A stretch of 46,983 nt of DNA from UMGS1124 sp045541255 (GCA_045541255.1 JAZQIU010000017.1:1-46983); one strand, 5' to 3'. Counted from the stretch's first letter, positions 35,012 through 45,063 are shown. The notes: generated by a model not told the origin, from the sequence alone. Translations and numbers: made by a program.

Positions 35012-36421
35012 TTAATTATTTAAAAAATTTAAATCAAATACTTCGTAATCAGAATCATTTTTTTCTACAATTTTTTTATAACTTTCATTATCTTTTAAAA
35101 CATCTTTATTCTTCTCAGCAATTTCTAATGATTCACTTAAACCTTTACTTGTTAAATCTGTGTCATCAATATCTATAGCTTTAACTAATTCCTCAAATGT
35201 CGTATCTCCATTAATAACTTTTGCTAAACCGTCTTGAAGCATTGTTATTGTTCCTGTTCCATATACTAAATCTCTTAATTCATCTTTTTCAATATTATTA
35301 GTTATTGCATCTCTAATTTCTTGATTTAACATCAATACTTCGTGGATTGCCATACGGCCTTTATAACCCTCATGACATTTGTCACAGCCTTTTGCTTCAT
35401 ATATTTCATTTATATCTAAATTCAAACTATTTTTAAATACATTTTTTTCATAAGGGGTTGTTGCTCTTGTTCCTCTACAATAAGGGCATAATTTTTTACA
35501 TAATTTTTGACTTATAATGCCTGTTAAAGCAGTACCAAGTAAATATCTTTCGATATTCATATCTAATAATCTTTCGATAGTGTTTAATGCACTATTTGTA
35601 TGTATTGTAGATAATACTAAGTGTCCTGTAATAGAAGCACGAACTGCTATTCTTGCTGTTTCATCATCACGAATTTCTCCGATCATTATTATATCAGGGT
35701 CTTGACGAAGTATACTACGTAAACTTGCTGCAAATGTTAAACCTATATCACTTATAACTTGAACTTGATTAACTCCAGGTATATTCATTTCTATCGGATC
35801 CTCTACAGTAATAATGTTTCTATCAATAGTATTAAGTCTTTGTAGAATAGAGTAAACTGTTGTAGATTTACCACTACCTGTAGCACCTGTTACTAAAATA
35901 ATCCCATTGGGTTGTTCAATCATTTTCATTAACTTTTTTAAATTAGTTTCATTAAAACCTAAAGTATCAATTCCTTGACTACTCATTGTATAGTCTAAAA
36001 TACGGATAACAATATTTTCACCCATATTTGTAGGTAATGAACTAACACGTAAGTCAACATCTTTATCCTGAATTGTTTGTTTAATTGCACCATCTTGTGG
36101 TACTCTGCTTTCAGTAATATTCATACCAGCCAGAATTTTAACACGAGTAATCATATTCTTTTTAACATAAATAGGTACTTTAGCATAATTTCTTAACTCA
36201 CCATCTATACGTATTCTAATAATAATACCATCTTCAGTTGGATTAAAATGTATATCTGATGCTTTTTTATCTATAGAATCAATAATAACAATATTAACTA
36301 TATCAGTAATAGCAACATTTTCATAATCAAATGATTTCATAAAAGTTTCTGGAGTAGTATTATTAGATTGTTCTTGATTTGAAGCAATCACATCACTATA
36401 TATATTTTCTTCATTATTCAT
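35012..36421 (-). CDS. Type IV pilus/type II secretion assembly ATPase (PilB/GspE)
   Basis: 469 residues. A hexameric cytoplasmic ATPase that drives pilin polymerisation. N-terminal domain (about 30-120) with FNPTEDGIIIRIRIDGE, Walker A GATGSGKST (about 195-203), Asp box ITVEDPIE, Walker B and the His box STIHTN, and a CPYC...CDKCH zinc site near 355-400 are all present. The ATG at 36421 follows AAGGAG; the longer upstream frame has no site. It is convergent with the prepilin gene. The inner-membrane platform (PilC/GspF) and prepilin peptidase are not in the window. Confidence 0.95.
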   Translation of the reverse strand: MNNEENIYSDVIASNQEQSNNTTPETFMKSFDYENVAITDIVNIVIIDSIDKKASDIHFNPTEDGIIIRIRIDGELRNYAKVPIYVKKNMITRVKILAGMNITESRVPQDGAIKQTIQDKDVDLRVSSLPTNMGENIVIRILDYTMSSQGIDTLGFNETNLKKLMKMIEQPNGIILVTGATGSGKSTTVYSILQRLNTIDRNIITVEDPIEMNIPGVNQVQVISDIGLTFAASLRSILRQDPDIIMIGEIRDDETARIAVRASITGHLVLSTIHTNSALNTIERLLDMNIERYLLGTALTGIISQKLCKKLCPYCRGTRATTPYEKNVFKNSLNLDINEIYEAKGCDKCHEGYKGRMAIHEVLMLNQEIRDAITNNIEKDELRDLVYGTGTITMLQDGLAKVINGDTTFEELVKAIDIDDTDLTSKGLSESLEIAEKNKDVLKDNESYKKIVEKNDSDYEVFDLNFLNN

Positions 36422-36484
36422 AACACCGCTCCTTATTCTATAAATAATTATATAATTTTTTTTAATTAATATCAATAATTTTTA

Positions 36485-36513
36485 TTGAAAAAAAAATACA
36501 ATTAATATATAAT
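36485..36513 (+). promoter_or_regulatory. Promoter of the T-box/HD/valS operon
   Basis: TTGAAA, a 17-base spacer and a perfect TATAAT; predicted start near 36520, at the 5' end of the T-box leader. Confidence 0.8.
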
Positions 36514-36519
36514 ATAGAA

Positions 36520-36734
36520 AATGCTTTGAAATTGAGGAGTATATTAACTATAATTTATAGAGAGTTAGTGGTTGGTGTAAACTAATAATTATATTAATAG
36601 AAGGTAGCAATGGAGCAGAATATTTGAACTTAAGTAGAATATTACGTTGAACGCGTTAAGTTTATAAGATGTATTATTACATAAATTAAGGTGGTACCAC
36701 GATTCTTTCGTCCTTTGGCGTAAGAATTTTTTTA
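36520..36734 (+). promoter_or_regulatory. T-box riboswitch, valine-specific
   Basis: A tRNA-sensing leader. Stem I elements (GAGGAGTA, GTGGTTGGTG) are followed by a likely specifier GTA (Val) at 36604-36606. The conserved T-box AAGGTGGTACCACG at 36688-36701 pairs with uncharged tRNA-Val. The terminator (attctt, 36702-36707, with aagaat, 36722-36727, and a T tract) overlaps it. Uncharged tRNA-Val would allow read-through into the HD gene and valS. Confidence 0.93.
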
Positions 36735-36746
36735 TGGAGGTAAAAT

Positions 36747-37493
36747 ATGAATAAAGAGGAGTTAAAGAAAACTTTTAAGGAATATGTAGAAAAATATGAT
36801 TTAGATGATAAAATGATAGAGTTAAAACTTACACACTCTTATCGAGTCATGGACTTAGCGAATGCGATAGCAAACCATGAAAATTTTAGCGAAAATGATA
36901 TTGAAATTTCAAATATTATAGGTTTATTGCATGATTATGCTCGATTTCCACAATGGATAAAATATCATACTTATAGTGATTTAAAAAGTATAGATCATGC
37001 AAATTTAGCAGTAGAGATACTATTTGATGATGAAATTAAAAAATATACTACTAAAAAAGAAGATTACGACGAAATATACGATGCAATAAAATATCATAAT
37101 AAACTATCTATTCCAAATAATTTAAGTCAGCATAACAAATTATTAACTAAAGTTATTAGAGATGCTGATAAATTAGATATATTTTACTTATATAGTATAG
37201 ATAAAGAATTAATTGAAGAAGATGAAGGTGTTATATCAACAAATGTAGAAGAAGATTTTATGTCAAGAAAACAAATCGATAGAAGAGATGTAAATAATAA
37301 AATGGATAATATTATATTAAACTTATCGATGGTATATGATTTAAACTTTGACTATTCTTTTAGATATTTAAAAGATAATAAATTAATAGATAAAATATTT
37401 GATAATATGGAAAATAAAAAAATGTTAAAAAAATATTTTGATATTATCAATGAATATATTGATGAAAGATTAAATAAGAAAGGAAATGATTAA
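36747..37493 (+). CDS. HD-domain phosphohydrolase under T-box control
   Basis: 248 residues. The HD superfamily pattern is clear: H near residue 30 (LTHSYRV), LLHDYARF (HD pair), KYHNK and DADKLDIF, binding metal for phosphate-ester hydrolysis. The substrate is unknown. GGAGG lies just before the ATG. Its stop is one base before the valS start, and both lie behind the valine T-box, so the two are co-expressed under valine limitation, which is unusual for an HD protein. Confidence 0.9.
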   Translation: MNKEELKKTFKEYVEKYDLDDKMIELKLTHSYRVMDLANAIANHENFSENDIEISNIIGLLHDYARFPQWIKYHTYSDLKSIDHANLAVEILFDDEIKKYTTKKEDYDEIYDAIKYHNKLSIPNNLSQHNKLLTKVIRDADKLDIFYLYSIDKELIEEDEGVISTNVEEDFMSRKQIDRRDVNNKMDNIILNLSMVYDLNFDYSFRYLKDNKLIDKIFDNMENKKMLKKYFDIINEYIDERLNKKGND

Positions 37494-37494
37494 T

Positions 37495-40044
37495 ATGTTA
37501 GAAACTAAATATAATCATAAAACAGTAGAAACTGGTAGATACGAAGAATGGAAAAATAGAGGTTATTTTGAACCAACAAATAATGGAAAAGGTAAATTTT
37601 CAATAGTTATTCCACCTCCAAATGTAACTGGAAAATTGCATTTAGGACATGCTTGGGATACAACTTTGCAAGATATAATTATACGTTTTAAAAGAATGCA
37701 AGGATATGATACTTTATGGCTTCCTGGAATGGATCACGCAGCAATTGCAACAGAAGCAAAAGTAGTTGCTAAACTAAAAAGTGAAGGAATTAACAAATAT
37801 GAATTAGGTCGTGAAGGGTTCTTAAAAGAGGCTTGGAAATGGAAAGAAGAATATGCTGAAAATATAAGAAATCAATGGGGAAAACTTGGATTATCACTTG
37901 CATATTCTAAAGAACGTTTCACATTAGATGAAGGTTTAAATAAAGCGGTAACAAAAGTATTTGTAGATTTATATAATGAAGGATTAATTTATAGAGGAGA
38001 AAGAATCATAAATTGGGATCCGGAAGCAAAAACAGCTCTATCTAATGAAGAAGTTATTTATAAAGATGTTGAAGGTGCTTTTTATCATATAAAATATTAT
38101 TTAGAAGGCAGCGATAAATATTTACGCGTAGCAACAACACGACCTGAAACATTATTTGGTGATACTGCTGTTGCAGTTAATCCCAATGATGAAAGATATA
38201 AAGAATATATTGGAAAAAATGTTATATTACCAATTGTAAATAAACCTATTCCTATAGTAGCTGATGAACATGCTGATCCAGAATTTGGCACAGGTGTTGT
38301 TAAAATTACTCCTGCTCATGATCCTAACGATTTTGAAGTTGGCAATCGTCATAATTTAGAACGTATTAAAGTTTTAAATCCAGATGGAACTATGAATGAT
38401 TTTGCTGGAATATATTCAGGCTTAGATAGATTCGAATGTAGAAAAAGATTGATAGAAGATTTAGAAAAACAAGATTTATTAATAGAAATTGAACCGATGA
38501 CTCATTCGGTTGGACATAGTGAAAGAACTGGAGTTATGGTTGAACCTTATTTATCTAAACAATGGTTTGTTAAGATGAAAGAATTAGCTAATAGAGTTGT
38601 TGAAACACAAAAGAACGATGACGAGAAAGTTAATTTTGTACCTGCTAGATTTGAAAAAATATTAAATCATTGGATGGAAGATTGTCACGATTGGTGCATT
38701 TCACGTCAATTATGGTGGGGGCATAGAATTCCAGCTTGGTATAAAGATAATAGTGTATATGTTGGAGAAACAGCTCCTGAAAGTGATGGATGGATACAAG
38801 ATGAAGATGTTTTAGATACATGGTTCTCAAGTGCTTTATGGCCATTCTCAACATTTGGTTGGCCTGATAAAACTGAAGATTTAATGAAATATTATCCAAC
38901 AGACGTATTAGTTACAGGATATGATATTATATTCTTCTGGGTATGTAGAATGGTATTCCAAGGATTGCATTTTATGGACGAAAGACCATTTAAGGATTGT
39001 TTAATACATGGGCTTATTCGTGATAAATTAGGTAGAAAAATGTCTAAGAGTTTAGGCAATGGTGTAGATCCGATGGATGTTATAGATGAATATGGCTGTG
39101 ATGCTTTACGTTTCTTCTTATGTTCAAATAGTGCACCAGGGCAAGATTTAAGATATGATGAAGAGAAAGTTAAAGGAGAATGGAATTTCATAAACAAATT
39201 ATGGAATGCATCAAGATATGTTTTAATGAATGTTGAAAATTTTGATATGAAAGATTTCACATTGGATAATTTAACAATTCAAGACAAATATATTTTAAAC
39301 AAAATGAACAATACAATTAGTCATGTTACAAAACATATGGAAAAATATGACTTTAATATTGTTGGAGCTACTTTATATGATTTTATTTGGACAGATTTCT
39401 GTGATAATTATATAGAAATGAGTAAATTTAATCCAAATAATACTACTAAATCAGTTCTTATAACTGTATTAATGAATATATTAAAAATGTTACATCCGTT
39501 TATGCCATTTGTAACAGAAGAAATATATTTAATGATGCCTAATAAAGATGCAGAATCAATTATGATAAGTTCATATCCAGAATTTAGTGAGTATTTTAAA
39601 TTTGAAAATGAAGAAAAAGAAATCTTAAATATGTTAGAATATGTTACGTTATTTAGAAACAAATTACATGATATAAATTGCGGTAAAGAATTTGAAATTA
39701 TTACTGACCTAGAAAATGATTTATTATTTAATTTATTAAAACTTAATGATAAATTAGTAACTACTTCTAAATATAATGATTCTGTTAGAGTAAGTTTATA
39801 TGATTATGATATTTCTATCTATTTTGATAATAGTAGTAATTTAGAAAATGAAATTAAGGAATTAAATAAAGAAAAAGAAAATTTAATAAAAAGCATTGAA
39901 AGACGTGAAAAATTACTTTCTAATGAAAATTACGTTAACAAAGCACCGCAAAATGTAGTAGAAAAAGATAGAGAAACATTAAAACTCGAAAAAGAAAGAT
40001 TAGATTTTATAAATAAGGAGTTAGAAACACTAAATAAAAATTAG
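37495..40044 (+). CDS. valS: Valyl-tRNA synthetase
   Basis: 849 residues, class I synthetase that charges tRNA-Val. The HIGH motif reads HLGH within PPPNVTGKLHLGHA (about residue 47), the editing domain follows, and KMSKS is at 515-519. The C-terminal coiled coil (about 785-849) is the usual ValRS tRNA-binding arm. The start at 37495 is preferred over an ATG three codons earlier because AAAGGAA is then properly spaced. It is preceded by a valine T-box and an HD gene and followed by a terminator. Confidence 0.97.
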   Translation: MLETKYNHKTVETGRYEEWKNRGYFEPTNNGKGKFSIVIPPPNVTGKLHLGHAWDTTLQDIIIRFKRMQGYDTLWLPGMDHAAIATEAKVVAKLKSEGINKYELGREGFLKEAWKWKEEYAENIRNQWGKLGLSLAYSKERFTLDEGLNKAVTKVFVDLYNEGLIYRGERIINWDPEAKTALSNEEVIYKDVEGAFYHIKYYLEGSDKYLRVATTRPETLFGDTAVAVNPNDERYKEYIGKNVILPIVNKPIPIVADEHADPEFGTGVVKITPAHDPNDFEVGNRHNLERIKVLNPDGTMNDFAGIYSGLDRFECRKRLIEDLEKQDLLIEIEPMTHSVGHSERTGVMVEPYLSKQWFVKMKELANRVVETQKNDDEKVNFVPARFEKILNHWMEDCHDWCISRQLWWGHRIPAWYKDNSVYVGETAPESDGWIQDEDVLDTWFSSALWPFSTFGWPDKTEDLMKYYPTDVLVTGYDIIFFWVCRMVFQGLHFMDERPFKDCLIHGLIRDKLGRKMSKSLGNGVDPMDVIDEYGCDALRFFLCSNSAPGQDLRYDEEKVKGEWNFINKLWNASRYVLMNVENFDMKDFTLDNLTIQDKYILNKMNNTISHVTKHMEKYDFNIVGATLYDFIWTDFCDNYIEMSKFNPNNTTKSVLITVLMNILKMLHPFMPFVTEEIYLMMPNKDAESIMISSYPEFSEYFKFENEEKEILNMLEYVTLFRNKLHDINCGKEFEIITDLENDLLFNLLKLNDKLVTTSKYNDSVRVSLYDYDISIYFDNSSNLENEIKELNKEKENLIKSIERREKLLSNENYVNKAPQNVVEKDRETLKLEKERLDFINKELETLNKN

Positions 40045-40053
40045 TGTTTTTTC
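40025..40053 (+). terminator. Terminator at the end of valS
   Basis: Stem aaacactaa/ttagtgttt overlapping the last codons, followed by T residues. Confidence 0.85.
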
Positions 40054-40104
40054 TTGAATTAATATAAAAAGTTTTATATAATCGATAATAGAGAGGAGTA
40101 TAAA

Positions 40105-40602
40105 ATGAAGTTAATAGGTAGTAGTTTAGCAATAGGTATATTAATTTTTATTTTCATATTTTTATTGATTATAATTGCTTCAAGCATTGTAGAGATAATA
40201 GGAAAATGGAAATTATTTAAAAAAGCAGGTAAAAAAGGTTGGGAAGCAATTATACCTTATTATAATACATGGACATTAGTAGAAATATCTGGTTGTAAAT
40301 GGTGGTTTATATTTATAATTATAGGTAGTTCTCTAATTTCAGTAAATTTTAATTATAATATTAATGAAACAACAAATATAAGTATTAATTCTTTAGATTT
40401 AATAGGGAGTGCAATCAATTTTTTTGGAATGTTATGCATTAATTATAATATTTCAAAGAAATGCAATAAAGATATGTCCTATGCTATAGGATTAACTATT
40501 TTACCATTTATTTTTTATCCTATGTTAGGATTTGGTAAAAGTAAATTTAATAATGAAGTAAAGGTATCACCATATGGCGTGATAAAAGAAGGGGAGAGAT
40601 AG
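40105..40602 (+). CDS. DUF5684 membrane protein
   Basis: 165 residues with an N-terminal membrane helix, then WKLFKKAGKKGWEAIIPYYN, the DUF5684 core, and two or three further helices (NISKKCNKDMSYAIG between them). This family of unknown function is common in Bacillota and Bacteroidota. GAGAGGAG precedes the ATG. A paralogue starts 1 bp after the stop, so they form an operon. Confidence 0.8.
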   Translation: MKLIGSSLAIGILIFIFIFLLIIIASSIVEIIGKWKLFKKAGKKGWEAIIPYYNTWTLVEISGCKWWFIFIIIGSSLISVNFNYNINETTNISINSLDLIGSAINFFGMLCINYNISKKCNKDMSYAIGLTILPFIFYPMLGFGKSKFNNEVKVSPYGVIKEGER

Positions 40603-40603
40603 T

Positions 40604-41491
40604 ATGAATAGTAGTAATTTATATACAGCAAATATTAATAATATTATAGATGCCACAATGAATAGCGCCGCCATGACAGGGTTGTTATTTGGAATAATAA
40701 TATTTGCGATAATATTAGGATTAATTTCCATAATCTCTTATTGGAAAATATTTAATAAAGCAGGTAAGCCAGGTTGGACTTCAATAATACCAATTTATAA
40801 TTATATAGTAATGATACAAATAGCTAAATTATCTTTAATTTATTTATTGTTATTAATAGTACCATTAGTAAATATTTTTGCTATATTTAAAATAAATATT
40901 AGAATTGCCAAAAAGTTTGGTAAAACTTCTGGTTTTGGTGTAGGTATGACTTTGCTTTCTATAATTTTTATACCATTATTAGCATTTAGTGACAATATAT
41001 ACGAAGATAATATAAAAGAAGTTAAATCTACTATTGAAAACAATTCAAATATAATAAATGAAAACGTTGAAGAAGTAAAATTAACTCCTATTGAAAATAA
41101 TATTAATGACATTAATCAAGTATCTGAAGTTACACCTCCAGTTATTGAAAACTCGAATGTAGAAACAAACCTTTCTATAAATAACGATGAATCTATTATA
41201 GAAGAAACAGCTAATGAAAATACTCCTATAATAAACGCATTTAATACTACTCCAACAGAATCAAATTTAATTGAAGAAACACCTACTTTAAATGTAAAAA
41301 TAAATAATGATATTCCTGTTAATGAAACGGAAATATTATCTTCAGAAAATACACCTCAACCAATTACAGAAATACCAGTTGTAAACGAAAATATAAATCA
41401 AACAATAATCAAAAAAGTATGTAAAAATTGTGGTGAAACATTACCAAGTATTGTTTCTATATGTCCAAAATGTGGCACAGATAATGAGTAA
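40604..41491 (+). CDS. DUF5684 membrane protein with C-terminal zinc ribbon
   Basis: 295 residues. Membrane helices and WKIFNKAGKPGWTSIIPIYN form a DUF5684 domain as in the previous gene. A long Asn/Glu/Thr-rich low-complexity linker (about 135-265) follows, then a zinc ribbon CKNCGE...CPKCG at the C-terminus. GGGGAGA precedes the ATG. A joined tail with a ribbon suggests recruitment of a cytosolic partner to the membrane; this is inference. Confidence 0.8.
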   Translation: MNSSNLYTANINNIIDATMNSAAMTGLLFGIIIFAIILGLISIISYWKIFNKAGKPGWTSIIPIYNYIVMIQIAKLSLIYLLLLIVPLVNIFAIFKINIRIAKKFGKTSGFGVGMTLLSIIFIPLLAFSDNIYEDNIKEVKSTIENNSNIINENVEEVKLTPIENNINDINQVSEVTPPVIENSNVETNLSINNDESIIEETANENTPIINAFNTTPTESNLIEETPTLNVKINNDIPVNETEILSSENTPQPITEIPVVNENINQTIIKKVCKNCGETLPSIVSICPKCGTDNE

Positions 41492-41510
41492 ACGAAAGTT
41501 TACTTTTTTA
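41487..41510 (+). terminator. Terminator after the zinc-ribbon DUF5684 gene
   Basis: Stem agtaaac/gtttact with a gaaa tetraloop and a T tract. Confidence 0.9.
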
Positions 41511-41557
41511 TTTACTTTTATTTCTGAATAATTTATAATTAATAATAGGTGATATCT

Positions 41558-42661
41558 ATGAATAATACAATAATAGAAAAAGATCGTAAAATATTATATT
41601 CATTAAGTAGAATAATTAAATTTACCAAAAATGAAGAATTACGTAAAATAGCAAGCGACTCATTTTTATACTTTATTGTAGATTTAGCGTTTGAAGAAAA
41701 AAAAGATATAAATATTTATGTAGAACAATTACAAAATTTAAATTTTCCTGAAATAGAAATAAAAGAATTTATTAATAAAATTAATAAAAATCACATAGAA
41801 AAAACAGAAACTCAACAAGAAAAAAAGACAACTGATTTAGAGACCTATATATCTGAAAATATTGATAAAGATCCTATTATGGCAGAAACATTTAGAAAAA
41901 TGGAATCTAAATTAGTAGAAGATTTAAAGAATCCAAATGAAGCATTAATAAAAACATGGGTTAATAATTATATATCTTTTGCAAACAATTATAAAGATAA
42001 ATTAGACAAAGATAAATTAGTTAAATATATGTACGAATTATTTAATAAATATGATTCTGAGAAAAAATATATAAATAAATTATCAGAATATATAATAGAA
42101 AACAAAGAAAATTCTTTAGACAAAAAAGAAGAAATTAAATCAGAAGAAAGTAAAGAAGAAAAACCTTTAAAGATATTGAATATTAAAAAAAGTTTTAAAA
42201 ATAAAACAGAACTTTCTGTTTTAGGTGTTTCAGCTTTAATAGGCTTAGGTGGAACAGTTCTTGGCGTACCAGGACTATTAACTTTACCTATAGCAGCAAT
42301 TATATGGAAATTATATAAAAATAAAGGATTGACAACATTAAAATTAAAAAACTTCTTAACACAAAACAATTATGAAATTGATGAAAACACAAAAGAATTA
42401 AAAGACAAAAATGGTGAAATTATAACAGAAGATAAAATAGGCAAATCCAAATATGAGATGTTAAAAAATTATTTATTTAAATTAAATGTAACAAAAAAAG
42501 AAGGAAAAATAAAGAAAGAATATAAAAAGAATAAAACTGCTTCAACATTATTAGGTTCAAAATATGTTGACAAATTAAAAATTTTCAAGAAAAAAGATCC
42601 AATTAATGAAACAGAAGTTGAAGCAAATCAAGAAATACAAAAAGGAATGGGGAAATGCTAA
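41558..42661 (+). CDS. Unknown charged protein with a hydrophobic hairpin
   Basis: 367 residues. A helical N-terminal part, a highly charged Lys/Glu stretch (about 185-210), then one hydrophobic segment (LGVSALIGLGGTVLGVPGLL and onward, about 220-250) and a basic Lys-rich tail. The ATG at 41558 with GGTGAT four bases upstream is better than the GTG three codons earlier. It ends directly at the GTG of the next gene. No family recognised; a membrane-associated role is possible. Confidence 0.75.
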   Translation: MNNTIIEKDRKILYSLSRIIKFTKNEELRKIASDSFLYFIVDLAFEEKKDINIYVEQLQNLNFPEIEIKEFINKINKNHIEKTETQQEKKTTDLETYISENIDKDPIMAETFRKMESKLVEDLKNPNEALIKTWVNNYISFANNYKDKLDKDKLVKYMYELFNKYDSEKKYINKLSEYIIENKENSLDKKEEIKSEESKEEKPLKILNIKKSFKNKTELSVLGVSALIGLGGTVLGVPGLLTLPIAAIIWKLYKNKGLTTLKLKNFLTQNNYEIDENTKELKDKNGEIITEDKIGKSKYEMLKNYLFKLNVTKKEGKIKKEYKKNKTASTLLGSKYVDKLKIFKKKDPINETEVEANQEIQKGMGKC

Positions 42662-42922
42662 GTGATCGAAAATGGCTCTATTGTTGAACTATCAAATAAC
42701 AAAAAATATATTATGACTGATTCATCCATTGAAAATGGAAGTATATATTATTTAGCATTAGAAGTTGATTATCAAACTGAAATGCCAAAAGAAGATAGTA
42801 TGTTTTTCAAACATGGTGATAACAATACATTAATTCCAATAACAGATGAAAGTGATGTTGAATTTTTAAAAACAATGTTTGTAAACAAATTTTTAGATAG
42901 TGTTATGACAGAGGAAAATTAA
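42662..42922 (+). CDS. Small acidic hypothetical protein, GTG start
   Basis: 86 residues, beta-rich (GSIVELSNNKKYIMTDSS, then YYLALEVDY). The GTG start comes immediately after the previous stop, with GGAATGGGG about ten bases upstream, so it is translationally coupled. The sequence resembles small DUF1292-type proteins in outline, but I cannot assign it firmly. It is followed by a terminator and parE. Confidence 0.65.
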   Translation: MIENGSIVELSNNKKYIMTDSSIENGSIYYLALEVDYQTEMPKEDSMFFKHGDNNTLIPITDESDVEFLKTMFVNKFLDSVMTEEN

Positions 42923-42942
42923 ACTTAAAGTTTAATTTTTTA
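42919..42942 (+). terminator. Terminator upstream of parE
   Basis: Stem ttaaact/agtttaa with a three-base loop and a T tract, overlapping the stop codon of the preceding gene. Confidence 0.7.
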
Positions 42943-42997
42943 AAATTTGTTTTTTAAAATTTATTATGATAAAATTTAAAAGAGGTGAATGTAGAAA

Positions 42998-44902
42998 ATG
43001 GCAAAATATGATGAGAGTTCAATTAAAATACTTGAAGGATTAGAAGCAGTTAGAAAAAGACCAGGTATGTATATTGGCTCAACAGATAAAAGAGGACTTC
43101 ACCATTTAGCATGGGAAATAATCGATAACTCAATAGATGAGATTATTAATGGTTTTGGTTCTACTATAAAAATAACAATAAATGAAGATGGAAGTTTAAC
43201 AATTAAAGACAACGGTAGAGGTGTACCAATAGGGAAACATTCAAGCGGGAAAAGTACACCAGAAGTAATTTATACTATTTTGCATGCTGGTGGTAAATTT
43301 GAAGAATCAGGATACAAGGTGTCTGGTGGTTTACATGGTGTTGGTGCTAGTGTTGTTAATGCATTATCAGAGTGGATGGATGTTACAATTTATAGAGAAG
43401 GCATTATTAGTAATATTAAATTTAAAAACGGAGGCCATTTAGATAGTCCGTTAAAACAAATCGGTACTACCAAAATGACAGGTACTGAAGTAACATTTAT
43501 GCCAGACAAAGAAATATTTAAAACAACTCAATTTTCATTTACAACTATATGTGAAAGAATGCAAGAAAGTGCATTTCTATTAAATAAATTAACTGTTGAA
43601 GTAATAGATGTTGCAGATGAAAAAAGCGCAACATATCATTATGATAATGGTTTAATTTCTTTTGTTGAATATATAAATGAAAACAGAAAAGAATTACATA
43701 AAGTTGTTCCGATACATGGAATAAAAAACAATATAGAAGTTGACATAGCATTACAATATACAGAATCATATAATGAAGATATTTTATCATTTGTTAATAA
43801 TGTTAAAACTGGTGATGGTGGAACACATGAAGTAGGTTTTAAAACTGGTATTACTAAAGTATTTAACGATTATGCTAGAACAAATGGTATTTTAAAAGCT
43901 AAAGATTCTAATTTTGATGGTTCAGATGTAAGAGAAGGTTTAACAGCAGTTATAAATTTAAAAGTACCAGAAAAATATTTACAATTTGAAGGTCAAACAA
44001 AAGGTAAGTTAGGAACTCCAGAAGCAAGAAACGTTGTAGAAACTATAGTATACGATAATCTAAAATTCTTTTTAGAAGAAAATCGTGATACGGCAATATC
44101 AATTATAGAGAAAGCTCAAAAGAGTAAAAATGCAAGAGAAGCAGCTAGAAAAGCAAGAGAAGAAGCTAGAAATGGAAAAGGTAAAAAAGGCGAAGCAAAA
44201 AGTTTAAGCGCGAAATTAACTCCACCTCAAAGTAGAAATCCGAAAATAAACGAATTATTTATAGTAGAAGGTAATTCTGCAGGAGGAACTGCAAAAAAGA
44301 GTAGAGATAGAAAATTTCAAGCAATTTTACCTTTAAGAGGAAAAATTATTAATACTGAAAAAGCTAATCTAACAGATATATTTAAAAACGAAGAAATAAA
44401 TACAATAATTCATTGTGTAGGCGCTGGAGTAGGAAATGATTTTGATGTTAAAGATATAAACTATGATAAAGTTATAATCACTACCGATGCCGATGATGAT
44501 GGAGCTCATATCCAATGTTTATTATTAACATTCTTTTATAGATTTATGAGACCGCTTATAGAAACCGGACACTTATATATCGCAATGCCACCATTATTTA
44601 GAGTTGATTATAATAAAGAGACTAAATACTTTTGGACTAATGAAGAATTAAAAGAATTTACAAATGGTAAATCAAATTATAAAGTGCAAAGATATAAAGG
44701 GTTAGGTGAAATGAATCCTGGACCGTTTTGGGAAACTACAATGTGTCCTGAAACCAGAAATTTAATTAAAGTTTCTATTAATGATGCAGTATTAGCTGAA
44801 AAAAGAGTTAATACATTAATGGGTGATGTAGTAGAACCTAGAAAAGAATGGATTAACGAAAATGTTGAGTTTTCATTAGAAGATGATTATAGAATTAATT
44901 AA
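42998..44902 (+). CDS. parE: DNA topoisomerase IV subunit B
   Basis: 634 residues. The ATPase subunit of topoisomerase IV, which unlinks daughter chromosomes. GHKL ATPase motifs EIIDNSIDE and GRGVPIG, then GGLHGVGAS are near the N-terminus; the TOPRIM region has EGNSAGGTA and TDADDDGAHIQ, and PLRGKIINTEKA. GSTDKRGLHHL and DDDGAHIQ (GyrB has DVDGSHIR) favour ParE over GyrB. AGAGGTGA precedes the ATG. parC, usually next, does not follow; a terminator and an ssb-like gene do. Confidence 0.93.
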   Translation: MAKYDESSIKILEGLEAVRKRPGMYIGSTDKRGLHHLAWEIIDNSIDEIINGFGSTIKITINEDGSLTIKDNGRGVPIGKHSSGKSTPEVIYTILHAGGKFEESGYKVSGGLHGVGASVVNALSEWMDVTIYREGIISNIKFKNGGHLDSPLKQIGTTKMTGTEVTFMPDKEIFKTTQFSFTTICERMQESAFLLNKLTVEVIDVADEKSATYHYDNGLISFVEYINENRKELHKVVPIHGIKNNIEVDIALQYTESYNEDILSFVNNVKTGDGGTHEVGFKTGITKVFNDYARTNGILKAKDSNFDGSDVREGLTAVINLKVPEKYLQFEGQTKGKLGTPEARNVVETIVYDNLKFFLEENRDTAISIIEKAQKSKNAREAARKAREEARNGKGKKGEAKSLSAKLTPPQSRNPKINELFIVEGNSAGGTAKKSRDRKFQAILPLRGKIINTEKANLTDIFKNEEINTIIHCVGAGVGNDFDVKDINYDKVIITTDADDDGAHIQCLLLTFFYRFMRPLIETGHLYIAMPPLFRVDYNKETKYFWTNEELKEFTNGKSNYKVQRYKGLGEMNPGPFWETTMCPETRNLIKVSINDAVLAEKRVNTLMGDVVEPRKEWINENVEFSLEDDYRIN

Positions 44903-44937
44903 AAATTTATAAAATATAAAAAATTAAATCAAAAAAG

Positions 44938-44977
44938 AAAAAAGAATTCTAAAATGTGTAATAAGAATTCTTTTTTT
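44938..44977 (+). terminator. Terminator after parE
   Basis: A 13-bp perfect stem (aaaaaagaattct/agaattctttttt) with a 13-base loop and further T residues. Confidence 0.9.
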
Positions 44978-45063
44978 GTTTTAAAAAATCATAATAATAT
45001 TTATTTTTTGCTTTTTGATATATGTTTTTTAATTTGTTATTGTTGATTTAGAAAGGAGGTAAA

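Noticed and set aside
38645..39260. Minus-strand frames within valS
   Set aside because: Shadows of the synthetase gene with no start signals.
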